Assembly: GCA_002236755.2 (NCBI GenBank)
Contig: NBZP02000006.1
Location: 1,181,326-1,245,325, forward strand
DNA: 64,000 nt
Source: Dothistroma septosporum
Lineage: Eukaryota; Ascomycota; Dothideomycetes; Mycosphaerellales; Mycosphaerellaceae
Direction: 5' to 3'
Shown: positions 11,646 to 22,886 of the stretch, piece after piece
Numbering within the stretch: the first letter of the stretch is position 1
Layout: each line of letters opens with the position of its first letter
The notes under the pieces: model-generated
Seen by the model: only the letters and a program-made list of their open reading frames with translations
Databases searched by the model: none
What the model was told of the DNA's origin: nothing
Program-made: the position numbers and the translations under genes

Positions 11646-12974
11646 ATGCGTCACCAGGCGCTCGAACACGTCTGCCTGTCGTGTAGACATGCTAGACAAG
11701 CACAGGACATCCTCGTCCGCACGAATCGGCGATATGTGCAGATCAGCGCAACCCCTTCGTCGAATGAGCCATTGCAGAGCTTAGAACCGGCGGCAACTGC
11801 GAGTTCGAGTCCTTCGGCTGGTTAGGGGAATGGCACAGTACGAAGGAAGATAATGGAGACTGACGTTCGGGTGTAGATGCGCGCTTCGAAGTCGTCGGCA
11901 GCCCGTTCTCACTCCTCTCAGCGTCGATATCGCCTTCGCAGAACTTGTACACGAGGAAGGGGACGTTGGTGGGGTTCAATGGCAAAGCGGAGAATGTAGA
12001 TTGATGAAGAGAAGCGGTTTGAGCCGGAGTAGAATGCTGACAAGGACAGGCGGTCTCGTCCCTCTCTCTTCTCGAGCCATTCCGGAGAGCAGCTCTGGGC
12101 ATACCATTCCTATACCAGCGCATAACCTCCACCACACCCTACACAGCCCTGATCGCGACCAAATCGTCCATTACATCGCTAGTCGTCGTTCACCTCGATG
12201 GGAGACTAGACTGGATGATCGCAAGACGGAACGCTTTACTAGCATGGACAGGACATACACTGAGCTTGAAGCCGAGGTGGAACATGAAGATGGTATGCAC
12301 AAACAATGTTGATACAGGGGCTGCATACTGACTTGCAAAGAGCATGGCCCACTGGGGTAGCACAACAGTCACCGGCCGTGGTCTGCTTGCGCTTTCCGGC
12401 AAAGGCCTGATACATCAAATCAGTCTGAAGACTGGTGAGGAGTATGTCGTGTCACCGCGCAATGTGATTGCATACAGCATGATGCAGCATGCGCCGCAGC
12501 CGTATAGGTTCAAGTCCAACAATCTGCGGTTACAGATTCCGAACCCATTCACGTGGCTGCCGGATACTAGGTTCTGGAGAACTATTCGGGATAGCACGTT
12601 GTATAAGCTGCTGAGGGATGCGTCATTTGCCATTAGGACTTTGGCGAGGAGGACGATCTGGGGTGACAGGGTACGTTCATTCTGTGATCGAGGGCATGAG
12701 ACGTGCTGACTATTGATAGCTCTTCCTTCACTTCAAGGGACCAGCCACGATTCTCGTGCAGTCACGAGCCACAAGATTGAGCGAGAGTTTCACGAACCAG
12801 GACGTGAACGAAGTTGCCGATGCACCGGCAGGAGCAGTACCGGCAGCGCTCCACGCGAAGTCTGCAGCAGAGGCTGGTGCTACTGTCACGACTCCAACGC
12901 GTGTTGAGCAGCCGACTAGTATGAGCTATGCTGCAGTCAGCAACACTGGTAATGTCAAGTTTGATAAGCTGTGA
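11646..12974 (+). CDS. AIM24: AIM24-type mitochondrial protein
   Basis: Five exons, 11646-11820, 11877-11995, 12050-12292, 12341-12670 and 12720-12974, give 373 residues. AIM24 proteins are mitochondrial inner-membrane proteins needed for MICOS integrity and respiratory function in yeast. The N-terminus (MRHQALEHVCLSCRHARQAQ) is Arg/His-rich and acid-free, as in a mitochondrial presequence. The spliced reading matches the family closely: FEVVGSPFSLLSASISPSQN, LYTRKGTLVGFNGKAENAVS, SLSLLEPFRRAALGIPFLYQ, VVHLDGRLDWMIARR, LLAWTGHTLSLKP, MAHWGSTTVTGRGLLALSGK, WLPDTRFWRT and RTIWGDRLFLHFKGPATILV. Intron 1 has a weak GTTAGG donor, but every joint restores the frame and a family motif. The C-terminal 50 residues are Ala/Thr-rich and variable. 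Confidence 0.92.
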
Positions 12975-13539
12975 GGCCATAACGAGACCTGATACCATCT
13001 GATCCTATTCCCCTTGGAGGGACGGAGTCTTTGGTTTCATCGCGTCAACAAGTTCTTGCCGACATCCTCGAATCATACCATTGAGCAACCTTAAAGCTGG
13101 AGGATAGATATTTCGGCTTACTCGACTCTGATGACGCTCAGCTGCGGACAGAACGCGCCCAGAGACTGTATAGAATCGCAGATCGGCGTATTGATCATGG
13201 TCACTGGAGCTTCGTTGATCTGGAATCCTCTATAATATTAACTCTGCTCATTCTGAATTCGCTGTACTTTGATAATATTGGCTGAATATCATGACTGACT
13301 TTTTGCTAATGCTCCAGTCCAGTGCTTTCTCTTTCTAAAGGTCTCCTAACTCGCTGTCACACTCCGGCGGCTTCATCGGAGGACCGAGGGCAGCCAAGCG
13401 AACTTTTGTCAGCAAGCCTCTCGATATGAGTCGTGCGACGAAGAATGCCAGCAACAACGGGCAAAGTACATAACGTCCCATCGCGAGCACGTTGTTTCGA
13501 AGATCATCAAAGTCTCATCCCCTAGCCGCAAGAGCAGCC
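12975..13539. other. intergenic region
   Basis: AT-richer sequence downstream of AIM24 with no coding frame of interest. The last 150 bases are the likely promoter and leader of the HsbA-like locus. Confidence 0.4.
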
Positions 13540-13959
13540 ATGGTCGCCTTGTGCCAGCTCACGCTCCTCGCCTGCACGACCGACCTCGCGATGCCTCCAA
13601 GATTGAAGCAGATCTCAGAACCTTGAGCTCAGACTACATTGCTCTGGAACAAGCTGATCGAGCATGCGCGAAAGCTGGCAGTGCCACAGCTGTTCAGACT
13701 GCAGTTGCTAAGGTGGATGCCGACATCGAACAGGCCACCGCGGGCGCAAAGGCTCCCAGCATCTGGTCTCCGGCTGATAGTCAGACCATCAGTCGCCATG
13801 TTGGTAATACGCTTGATGGAGGCAGGCACGGATGCGTTGGGCCATGCTCTTGTTGCTACCACGCCGACCAAGACTGGCGTTTCAAACCTGAACGCTGCCT
13901 TCAAGAAGATCCAAGGAGATCATCATGAGGGCATCGCAGCTTTCTCGCGAGACTATTGA
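13540..13959 (+). pseudogene. HsbA-like (hydrophobic surface binding) secreted protein gene, two frame shifts
   Basis: HsbA proteins are small fungal secreted proteins that bind hydrophobic surfaces and recruit hydrolases; related ones are cell-wall galactomannoproteins. A family-like order is visible in pieces. The ATG at 13540 begins MVALCQLTLLACTTDLAMP, a signal-peptide-like stretch. The body then continues in another frame from about 13590 as RDASKIEADLRTLSSDY, then AVAKVDADIEQATAGAKAP and ADSQTISRHVGNTL. From about 13815 the reading returns to the first frame as MEAGTDALGHALVATTPTK and ends ...HHEGIAAFSRDY. The first frame carries a TGA near 13624, so it is not open through. No GT-AG intron fits either switch. 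A natural pseudogene or two indel errors in the assembly would both explain it. Confidence 0.6.
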
Positions 13960-14210
13960 GGAGATGCACCTGGGTCGAACCCTGGAAGGATTTACAACCA
14001 AAAATTGATCCCTGCTCCGCTCTGTTTATGCGCCACGCCCTGCTTGCACAACCTCACACTGCGTTTTCGTGCCGCAGCTCAGCTCACCTTGAACAACATT
14101 TGATCTTTCTCAGTTTCCTTGTCATTTCATAGCTCGTGTCTCTCACACCACATCCAGTTTTGCACCAGTCAAACCACGAGACCATCCCCGAGGATGGTCC
14201 TCAGCATTGA

Positions 14211-15011
14211 ATGAACTCCAAACACTTTTCAACTCTTCAAATCCCAGGCGTAATAGCCACGACCTTGCTGAACCTCCTTCGCGAGCTTCGCGATGAAATC
14301 TATACCTATCACACAACTGCGCCGCGCACCATCACTCTCGTCTCCAACAAGATGACCTGGCTCAGCCACGGCCCGATGATGCTCATCGCACGTATCAACC
14401 ACCAGCTCCGTAGCGAATACATGGACCACATCCGGAAAGTCGCAGACCTCCACGTCAACCTCAAAGCTCCCACCAGGGACCTCGACTATCCGGCACCGAC
14501 CATCTGGCAAGCACACTGCCTTCAACGCGTCACAATCAACATCCGGATCTACTGCACTGATGATAGTGATGGATTGAATTGGCGCAAATTAGCTCAGTCG
14601 ATGGTAAAATATCACCTTGTCGATGGAAATCGCTACCTCGCCAACTCTACAGCGCTCAGGGATGTGAGGTATAAGGTGAGATTGTGTTGTGTACATGGAG
14701 AGGGGTATCAGAGGAGAAAGCGGATGCTTGGGATAGTAGAGGAGTTTAGAGAGATCTTGGGTCTACCGTGTGTGAGTTGCGTGGAAGTTGCGATGGTGGA
14801 GGAGAGGACGGAAGTGGCAGATGATTTTCATGCTGAATTCGATGCGCCCCTGAGGCGAGGGATGGAAACGAATAAGTGTGAGGTGAATGTGATTAAGGAG
14901 TGGATGTTTCTGGATGTGGTGAAGGAATTTTTCAGAGGGTACAAATGGCTGCAGCGGTGTGTGTATTGGAGGGATCAGGTGAGGATCTTGCGGCAGGGAG
15001 AGGCTTCGTAA
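14211..15011 (+). CDS. orphan protein, weak 2EXR/F-box-like N-terminus
   Basis: A single-exon frame of 266 residues. Residues 20-35 (LLNLLRELRDEIYTYH) resemble the 'L-P-x-ELR-x-EIY' helix that opens many Dothideomycete orphan proteins, with Leu in place of the usual Pro. Further on, INHQLRSEYMDHI matches the second conserved helix of that family ('N-x-Q-LR-x-EY'). The rest is basic, Cys- and Arg-rich, and has no signal peptide or membrane span. A leader with CT-rich tracts and CACAAC-type sequence precedes the ATG. Function is unknown. Confidence 0.6.
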   Translation: MNSKHFSTLQIPGVIATTLLNLLRELRDEIYTYHTTAPRTITLVSNKMTWLSHGPMMLIARINHQLRSEYMDHIRKVADLHVNLKAPTRDLDYPAPTIWQAHCLQRVTINIRIYCTDDSDGLNWRKLAQSMVKYHLVDGNRYLANSTALRDVRYKVRLCCVHGEGYQRRKRMLGIVEEFREILGLPCVSCVEVAMVEERTEVADDFHAEFDAPLRRGMETNKCEVNVIKEWMFLDVVKEFFRGYKWLQRCVYWRDQVRILRQGEAS

Positions 15012-15148
15012 CGTTGATGAGGGGAATGGTGAAGGCGTGAGAACCACTGACGACAATCGGGAGTCGAGAGGAGCGAAATATTCTTCTCCAGAAGCCAGCA
15101 CGCAGCCAACAATCTGATGAAAACAGGCGTTGCACGAAGTGCGAGATG

Positions 15149-15279
15149 GAGAAGGTGGGAATCGAACACCACATCTCTGAGTTGAATGGTACTGGCTCAA
15201 TGAATGCCACCTTTCGCATATCAAAAGGAATGATGATAGCTAGGGCCCCTCAGAATCTTGCCGTTGGACGACTTCGCCG
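15149..15279 (-). tRNA. tRNA-like element, copy A of a tandem pair
   Basis: Read on the minus strand, the 5' acceptor GGCGAAG pairs with CTTCTCC at the 3' end at 6 of 7 positions. A D-arm-like segment follows (GTCCAACGGCAAGAT). An anticodon-type stem TCTGA/TCAGA is perfect but encloses about 65 nt, far more than a normal loop. The T arm reads GTGG-T-GTTCGATTCCCAC: a good B box, but with one extra T in the 5' strand of the stem. No T precedes a possible anticodon, so the identity is not assignable. It is clearly homologous to copy B, 53 nt away. It may be a tRNA gene with a large intron, a tRNA-derived repeat, or a pseudogene. Confidence 0.4.
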
Positions 15280-15331
15280 AATTAAAAGGGTCGTTACTGC
15301 AAGCAGCGAAGTTGTGCCATGAAAGGCGACT

Positions 15332-15464
15332 GGAGAAGGTGGGAGTCGCACACCACATTTCGTGAGTTTGAATGGTACTGGCGTTGGTGAATGCCACCCT
15401 CCGCATGTCTAAAGAAGCGACAGCTCGGGGCCCCTCGCGTGTCCTACTGTTGGACGACCTCTCC
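15332..15464 (-). tRNA. tRNA-like element, copy B of a tandem pair
   Basis: Same architecture as copy A. The acceptor GGAGAGG pairs fully with CTTCTCC if one G-U pair is allowed. The D stem GTCC/GGAC is perfect with a 7-nt loop. The anticodon-type stem is CGCGA/TCACG with one mismatch, different in sequence from copy A (TCTGA/TCAGA) yet still pairing, which suggests that structure has been kept. The enclosed insert again starts GGGGCCC and runs about 65 nt. The T arm has the same extra T and a weaker B box (TGTGCGACTCC). Shared segments with copy A include GGTGGCATTCA and CCAGTACCATTCAA. Confidence 0.4.
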
Positions 15465-17868
15465 TGTATGAGGTGCCATGAAGGCTGATGATCTGTGGTG
15501 AGTAGCTGTCAGTGTGGGAGGAGAGGTGGAGGTGACTCACTGAATAATGTTGAGGGAAAGAGGAAGAGAGTAGAGTAGATTCGAGGAAGATCGCAGTTTT
15601 GTGCTCGCCAGATGGAGTGTGACTCATGCATGGAACAGATGGATGGGACTAAGGATATTGCTTATGCGGAGCTTTGTGACCAGTCTGATGTTGCCTACCA
15701 GCTTGGGTGCGAGACGGAAACATTGGACTTGGGTATTGGAGATGAGATAATGATACGGACGTCTGTGCTTGCTTACTGTAAGCATGTCACGACTCACGAT
15801 TCCAAAGCTGATCCAGGGTGGTGGGTCCAGTCCGGTAAGACGCAACATTATCAGCAAGTCGCGGGAAGAACTTGCTGCGAAAGACAGTGTATGGGAAGAT
15901 TAGAGTTCAGGACCACGCGGAGAGATCGTACCAACGGAGCTCAGAGCGACACGCAATGAAGTAAAGGTACCACAGATTCGATGAGTCGGACACGCTCCAC
16001 AGACCTAAGAGCCTGTCCAGTGCTAGACCAAGGAAGTGTGGCAATGCCTGGTAGCCGGTTCGACAGCGAAAGTGTGACTATCCAACGAGCTCGACTCGTG
16101 TCTGTGTTTTTCCAGTGCTATTGTGCGTACCGGGTCGCCGCGCAGGTCCTCACACGCGAGATGCTACAAATCTCGACATCCGAAACTATGGTATCAGCCA
16201 AAACAGCATTTGCACAACCTTAGGTCTTGGAGTGTGATCGAACGTCCATGAGATTGTGTAGCCTGACTTGATTCGAGACACATCCTTTCGAAAGTGCGGT
16301 AAGCAGCATGCCGAGATCGTGGTCCAAGGTCGGTCGGTCTGGTAGTGCTGAGATAAAGGGGAAGCGACGTACAGAGTGGCGGCAACGTTGGCAATTGTTA
16401 CAAATAGTCGTGCCTGAAGTCGGATTTACTTGAGATAGTATGCACTCTCCTCGCTCGCACATCCGAGCATCGAGATCGTGAGATGCAGCCGGGTCGGTGA
16501 TGACGGTATGGTTTGTCGAGATGGCGAGAGTCTTCATGTTTCTGTCCCAAGCTGGTCAGCATAAACATCACAATTCACTGGTTACCGTCCTCCGTCCTCA
16601 GGTCCTCGCCGTCGCAGTACAAATAACTTCCTCCTTCTCGCCCCTCCCTCTTTCCTTCTCCATCTGCACTTGCGCCTCCAAAGATTTCAGATACTCCATT
16701 TGAACTCCAAAGACGTACCACAACTGCATATCATATTCAAAGTTATTCTCCCTCTTCTCAGAAGACATAATCATCTGGACACATTATACACAATGTTGTT
16801 CACCACCATTCGCCACTTCTTTTTCGGTTCGAAGAAAGAGAGGGCGGCGTGCAAAGAGGCGCAGAAATCTCTCAGAGACTATGCAAATCGGGAACTTTAT
16901 GGCGTGACAATTGAAGGTATATTGTGATTGATGCGTCTCCTGGCGAGAGTCGTAGGCGAAGGGAAAGAGGTGGGCCATCAGTCGTCTGAACCCACGGGGT
17001 TGGGCCTGGAGGCTCTTGGTTGCTGATGCGAGCGTCGTGGATTGCCCATTTTTTTTTCAATAGGGTGTGTCGCCACACGTGCTGGCGCTGGAGAAGACAT
17101 TGTCGCTTTTGGTCGGTAATGTGCTGCTCGTTGTGTTCGCTGTCATCCGCACCGTGTGTCTCGCTGAGTAAGGAATACTCGCCTTCGCTGGTGGTGGTCG
17201 GGGAGTCGTGACAGGGTGACTGGACCATTCCTTTCACGCTGCCCGATGTGCAATACCGTCCCAATGATGACTCGCTGCCGCTCTTAATACCGTCGTGTAC
17301 CATCATGTCCCCTGGGAACTGGACCCACTGGCGCTTGGCTGCCGGCTGCTTCGCTGATGGCGGCCATGAATGGATGGAACACTCTTGCGCAGGACGAGGA
17401 GGAAATGCTGTATCTGGTCATGTCAGCTTCACTGTTGCCATGAGGTGATCTTCTCACATATGGATCTGTGTTGCGCCTTCATGTCGATGTGGCCATTTGA
17501 CCTCATCGCCGCGCTATCATTGGCTGCTGAGTGAACAGCGCTAGTTGACGGCTCCTCGACGACGTGCCTTCCAAGTGGAGACGCGTGTGGTGAAGCCTTA
17601 CTGCTTGGGTCATCGTCACGCACGCAGATCGTCGCCAACTCACATCAGACTTTCACATTGTCTGGAGTTCAACCCGTCCACGGTGGGGTTTCAATTGCGA
17701 GACAGCAGAGTGCCAAGAATGTGTGAAGCGAGGAGGCACACGTGGCAGGAGGGAACGAGGGGAGCGAGGGATGGATGCAACCAACCGGCTCCGGAAAAAC
17801 TTTACACCCAGCGCGCGTCCATCAAGGCACATGCGAAACACGTTTGGTGAAGTGGCATATCACTCACA
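15465..17868. other. gene-poor interval
   Basis: About 2.4 kb without a recognised gene apart from a possible micro-ORF at 16794-16927 (separate entry). CT-rich tracts near 16620-16680 look like a fungal leader or promoter. The frame at 15612-15959 (+) is open for 115 codons but shows no family features. The last 200 bases are the likely promoter of the WD40 gene. Confidence 0.35.
16794..16927 (+). CDS. possible small basic protein
   Basis: A 44-residue frame starting MLFTTIRHFFFGSKKERAAC that follows a CT-rich stretch of the type found in fungal 5' leaders. The N-terminus is hydrophobic, then basic. Nothing else supports it, and it could be chance or the first exon of a gene I cannot trace further. 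No function is proposed. Confidence 0.18.
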
Positions 17869-19264
17869 ATGTCTCTCGATTCATCGCCAGAACCGCCTCG
17901 ACGCTCGCCCAAGCGGAAACGATCTCCGTCGCACGGCATCGGCACACCTCCGTACGATGGCGCGGCCGACGCGAAGTTGTCGTACGCTTACGACGACGAC
18001 GAAGTGCCCAGCGACTTCAACACACCAGATCAGGGAAGCGAGGACGAAGGCACGAAGCCAAAGAGGAGGAGAGTGGAGAGGCCGAGGAGACTGAACTATG
18101 TGCCATACCTAACCCTACGTGGTCACAAGCGCGGCGTGGCTGCTGTGAAGTTCTCGCCAGATGGCCAGTGGATTGCGAGTTGCTGTAAGATATGGATGCG
18201 CTCGTGTACATGTTACACCGAAAACTGATACGTCATTAGCTGCCGACAGTACCATCAAGATCTGGGACGCGCGAACGGGAGCATTGTCGCAAACACTTGA
18301 AGGTCACATGGCTGGCATCTCTACCATAGCATGGAGCCCAGACTCGAGGGTGATTGCGTCTGGATCAGATGACAAGAACATTCGCTTATGGGACTTGTCG
18401 ACAGGAAAGAGCTTGCCCAATCCACTCGCCGGGCATCACAACTACGTCTACAGCGTTGCATTCTCGCCGAAGGGCAACATGCTGGTCTCTGGCTCCTACG
18501 ACGAAGCTGTCTTCTTGTGGGATGTGCGGACGGCGCGACTGATGCGCAGTCTACCTGCTCACTCAGATCCTGTTAGTGGCGTGGACTTCGTACGTGACGG
18601 GACCCTGGTTGCATCTTGTTCAAGCGACGGACTGATCCGAATATGGGACACTGGCACAGGTCAATGTCTTAAGACTCTTGTTCACGAAGACAATGCGCCC
18701 GTCATCAGCGTGAAGTTCTCTCCGAATGGACAGTACGTCTTGGCAGGCACGTTGGACTCTTCCTTACGACTTTGGGACTACGTCAACGGTCGATGTCTGA
18801 AGACATATCAAGGACACAAAAACGAGAGGTTCAGCATCGGTGCTGCTTTTGGATCATATGGAGAGCTGTCCGGAAAGTCTCCCTTTGAGATCCCCAATGG
18901 CTCTCAGACTCCGGAGAAAGGTGGTCAGAGATGGGCATTCGCGCTATGCGGCAGCGAAGATGGCAAGACCATTCTCTGGGATGTCAGCTCCAAAGAGATC
19001 CTTCAGACCTTGGACGGGCATGAAGGGGTGGTGCTGGGTGTTGACGTTGGTCTAGAAGACCAACGCATTGTCACGTGCGGCACCGACAAGACCGTCAAAG
19101 TCTGGCTACGGCAGCCCTTGCCTCTAGACACGAACGGCATCGTGAACGGCCAAGTACTGCACTCCTCCGGTGGCACGCCTCGCGAAGACATTGCGCCGCC
19201 AGTGCGAAGCGAAGTACCTTCGGATGAGGAACCGGCGAACACCCCGATGCAAGATGCAGCATAA
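17869..19264 (+). CDS. WDR5/Swd3-type WD40 protein (COMPASS subunit candidate)
   Basis: Two exons, 17869-18184 and 18240-19264, give 446 residues. WDR5/Swd3 is the WD40 subunit of the Set1/COMPASS histone H3 lysine-4 methyltransferase and works in the nucleus. The first 70 or so residues are charged and disordered, with a KRKR stretch that could be a nuclear signal. Seven blades follow: the intron falls in blade 1 (SPDGQWIASC then SADSTIKIWD), then GHMAGISTIAWSPDSRVIAS, GHHNYVYSVAFSPKGNMLVS, AHSDPVSGVDFVRDG, SDGLIRIWDTGTGQCLKTL, TLDSSLRLWDYVNGRCLKTY with GHKNE, and DGHEGVVLGVDVG. The motifs AHSDPVS, SDGL-x-RIWDT and GRCLKTY-x-GHKNE are specific to this subfamily. Blade 6 carries an insertion of about 20 residues (near SGKSPFEIPNGSQTPEKG). 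The C-terminal tail is acidic. Confidence 0.9.
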
Positions 19265-19647
19265 TCATTATCCAAGCACAACACGGTGAAATCGCATCGA
19301 GATCATCCGCGTACCGAGGAGCCGGGGAATTAACCAAAGAATGTCACAAAGGCTTGAAAAGAAGGATCATTTGCGGAAACAGAACCTGGGTGGAGCGGAG
19401 AAATCCACGCCGAACAACGATCGACATTGGGCCCACACCCTGCACAGCTTCCTGTCACTTGCAGCGACCTTACAGAACCCCCTCATGGATTGCGACCCTC
19501 CGCGTTAGGACAGGTACTTTTACCGTCCGATGGCGAGTCGATGACGATGTTGCAACACCACCACGACTACATAGCAAGCGCTTGTTCCATAAGCGCGCAA
19601 GTTTGAGCTTCTGTAAGTCACGGTTCTCCACTTCGTCCTCCGCAGCT
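19265..19647. other. intergenic region upstream of the Asp-box gene
   Basis: No gene seen. The frame of the following gene is open upstream to 19354, but that part is Arg/Thr-rich and lacks a signal peptide, so it is taken as leader. Confidence 0.4.
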
Positions 19648-20899
19648 ATGCTTGTTTCTACTCTCGTTCTCTCATTTGCCATCCTGGTCACTGCCTTGCC
19701 AGGCCGCAGCAGTCCACCGAAACACTACAGCCCCAATGCCACCAGCGGCGTTCCGCTTGACAGCGTCCTTGTCTTCGATCCACCGCAAAATTACACCATC
19801 CCACGAACGCTTTACGCTCGCACACTGCAGCTGAAAGAGTGCGGCACACTTCTCGCAACGTGGGAGAACTATGGACCCAACGACAATACTTTCCCGCACT
19901 TTCCCATCTATCAATCCACAGACGGCGGCCTGACCGTAAGTAAAAGCCGGGCTTGAATCTCTAGCATTAAGACATGGCGATATTAACTCTAGTCGTCAAC
20001 TCAAGTGGAGCGAACGCACCAAGGTCTACGACCAGATCAACGGCTGGGGACTTCGGTATCAGCCATTCTTGTACCAGCTTGAGTGCCCAATTGGCGGCTA
20101 CCCAGCCGGCACAGTCCTCCTCGCCGGCAGCAGTATTCCCGACGACCTCTCCCAAACACAGCTCGAATTGTACGCCTCCAGCGACAACGCCCACACCTTC
20201 CACTTCGTAGCCCACGTCGCCCGTGGCGGTGTTGCTCTGCCCAACAATGGTGAGACCCCAGTCTGGGAACCTTTCCTGATGGAGTACCAGGGAAATCTGG
20301 TGTACTACTACTCCGACCAACGTGACCCTGGGGCGGGACAGAAATTGGTGCATCAAGTCACTTCTGACCTGGTGACCTACGGACCAGTCGTTGACGATGT
20401 CAAGTACGGCACATACGACTGGCGACCGGGCATGACGTCGATCTCCCACCTCCCAAATGGTAGCTACATCCTCACTTACGAGTTTTACGGCGCCGTCGAG
20501 GAGGCGTTTGCGGTCTACTACCGTCTCTCCGAAAGCCCTTTGACATTCAACCAGGCTGGATATGGACAGGTCATTCGCGCTACAGATGGCAAGTTACCAG
20601 TTGGGAGTCCGTATAATGTGTGGACGCCGGCAGGGGGAGAGAATGGAACGATTTTGGTAAGCTGTGGAGGGGATGAGGGGTTATGGGTCAGTAAGGATCT
20701 GACGGCGACTTGGACGTATGGAAATACGACGGAGAAGACGAGTTATTCGAGGAGTTTACTGGTGGAGCAGGACGAGAAGACGATACTGATCGTGGGCGCT
20801 GGAGTGCTCAGTGGAACCCACAATAATGTCACGGCGAGTACGGTCGGTGTTGCGAAGCTTTTGGGGAGGGCAGGCATTGGGGAAAGCATGATGGAGTGA
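19648..20899 (+). CDS. secreted Asp-box (sialidase-fold) protein
   Basis: Two exons, 19648-19935 and 20006-20899, give 393 residues. The N-terminus MLVSTLVLSFAILVTALPG is a clear signal peptide. Splicing from GTAAGT to the AAG just before 20006 recreates STDGGLTWSE, an S-x-D-x-G-x-T-W Asp-box, which also confirms the joint. Others are less regular (ASSDNAHTFHFVA, SKDLTATWTYG). Aromatic and Gly-rich strands such as NGWGLRYQPFLYQLEC, WEPFLMEYQGNLVYYYSDQR and DWRPGMTSISHLPNGSYILT fit a six-bladed beta-propeller of the sialidase superfamily, which in fungi includes GH93 exo-arabinanases and many uncharacterised BNR proteins. Neuraminidase activity should not be assumed. Cell-wall or polysaccharide degradation is an inference. 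Confidence 0.75.
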
Positions 20900-22211
20900 A
20901 ATCATTGTGAGGGGAAAATCGACGTTCAGGGCCTTCGATCGGCTCACTTCGACGTTGTCTCGATGTTCAAGTCGCATGGCCACATCACAACTCGCTCGCG
21001 TGTGCAGGAGCAATTGTTCGCGTGGCATGGTGCCTTTCTGACTTCTGGCTTCCCAAGGACTGGCTCGGAGACCTCGCCTCCGCATCGCGCGTGCGTCAAT
21101 TCTGCTTAATTCAGCGGGCCACTCTTTGCAAGGCCTACCTGCTTTCCAACGGACCACGACTCAAATTCACTTAGGTTCAGAAGTCAAAAGCAATAGCATT
21201 CACGACCAAGATATCATAAACGCACCAATCAACCACGCCATGGTCAATCAAGTACTCAACATTTATGAACTATTGGAGCACGTCCTCCACATCTCCCGAC
21301 GAAGAATTCACTGCTTAGCCAACATGTATGTCGCACTTGAAAGGATTTGACCGCAAGGTCTGAGAATCTCCAGTGAGCGCCCTTCCTGCTACCAGTCGAA
21401 GGCGGTCCAATGGTAAACGTCTGTACGAGCCACCTCCTCCCTTCCAAGAGAGGTGGCACCACCTGACCAGCGATAGGGAGACTTTCTGCCACTCTCGACG
21501 ACATCTGGGCATACAAAGACAGCATAGTCCCGATGCAAGTCTACTGTAATCCGCTGTTGCAGCCACTTCAACTGGCCTTGGACCACGAACTTGGAGCAAA
21601 TGTAGAGCTATGCCCGTGTTGACATGGCGACGGCCAGAGGCGTCATGGTGAAAGATGTCACTATCACAGCCGCTTACAATGAATTCAAGTCAAGCAAGGC
21701 TAAATCAATCTGCCAGTGCATCACGTTATGGTAACAAGAGGCGAATGTCTGCTCAATGATTGTCGTGCACTCATGCCCAACTTTCGCAGTGGCGGACAGT
21801 GGCTAGTAGGAGATCAGCCGGGTGGAACTGGAAAAGAATGGGCAGCTGGAGGCGTTGCCGCTCGAGTTGGGAGAGTGAGCGAAGACCAGATTGGGGCGTG
21901 GAAGGCGCAGCGGGATAGATGATGCAAGCTCAATCCATCCGGCTGAATAATCTTGACAAGCTGCTATCGTTAGGCCAGAAGGGATTGTATAGCATCGCTG
22001 ACTTGCGGCAGGATCCTTTGTGTCACAAGCCGCCCTCCGGAAATAAAATTCTTGCTAGGGCTTCACGCGCCGCGGGAATAATTTGCAGACATATATCAGT
22101 CTCGATTCGCAAAGCAAATCGTAAACCTAAGAGACCCACACTTCTGTATAGTATACCAGTCTCAATAGATAAGTGAGCTGTTCTCCGGCCCATCAAAATC
22201 AATACGACATC
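20900..22211. other. intergenic region
   Basis: About 1.3 kb with overlapping short frames and no family features. A 5' extension of the next gene's frame to 22173 exists but the ATG at 22212 is preferred. Confidence 0.35.
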
Positions 22212-22886
22212 ATGACTTCTTTCAACCTTGAAATTGTCAACGGCCCGAACACTCCAGGCACAACTACAGACCATGAACTGTTTTTTGCTCGCCGCGCCCT
22301 CGCCCTCCTCAAAACTCGCCTCGGTAGCGAAGTCCTCATGTCACTCCTCGCCCCTGACACAGCCATAGCCGACACCTACTGGGAGGATATCATCGCCTCC
22401 AGCTCCGGCCACTACCTGCCGGCCAACATCACTCTCCGCTGCCACGGTCTTTCCGTCTCCTCCTTCCTCTCCTGGTTCAAATCCAAGGCCACAGACGCCA
22501 TCATCAACCTCGCTGGCCACCCGGAACATTACCTCAGTACCCATGGCCCAATACTCGAAACAATCGGGAAGCATGTGAGTTTCTTTACGTTGCAGTTTAC
22601 GCAGGAGCCGGATAAGTGTGTGACGAATCGAGACGCGGAGAAATATCCTGTTGTGTTGAGTGGATTCGGGACTTTGAGGAGTGGGACGGTCATGGGATAT
22701 GCTTGTCATCAGTTTAGGGACCTTGATGGTAAGAGAGAGGAGGAAGGGTTGGAGGCAATGTTTGGAGCTTGGGTTCCGGCAGATGCGGGAGAGGAAGTGA
22801 GGGAGTGTCATAGGATGCATTTGGAGGTGGAGTGGACGAATTGGCTGAGGGCGGCGTATGAAGATTTGCATGGGGAGGGAAGGTAG
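22212..22886 (+). CDS. orphan protein, 224 residues
   Basis: A single-exon frame starting MTSFNLEIVNGPNTPGTTTD. It has the codon and residue balance of a real cytosolic protein: an early helix (ELFFARRALALLKTRLGSEV), a segment with YWEDIIASSSGHYLPANITL, and a later HVSFFTLQFTQEP and RSGTVMGYACHQFRDLDGK. The last part is Glu-rich. The spacing of aromatic and charged residues faintly recalls SnoaL/NTF2-like folds, but I see no diagnostic motif. No signal peptide and no membrane span. Function unknown. Confidence 0.55.
   Translation: MTSFNLEIVNGPNTPGTTTDHELFFARRALALLKTRLGSEVLMSLLAPDTAIADTYWEDIIASSSGHYLPANITLRCHGLSVSSFLSWFKSKATDAIINLAGHPEHYLSTHGPILETIGKHVSFFTLQFTQEPDKCVTNRDAEKYPVVLSGFGTLRSGTVMGYACHQFRDLDGKREEEGLEAMFGAWVPADAGEEVRECHRMHLEVEWTNWLRAAYEDLHGEGR

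Noticed and set aside
13950..14040. GGGTTCGACCC on the minus strand, similar to a B box
   Set aside because: No A box or pairing acceptor ends were found around it.
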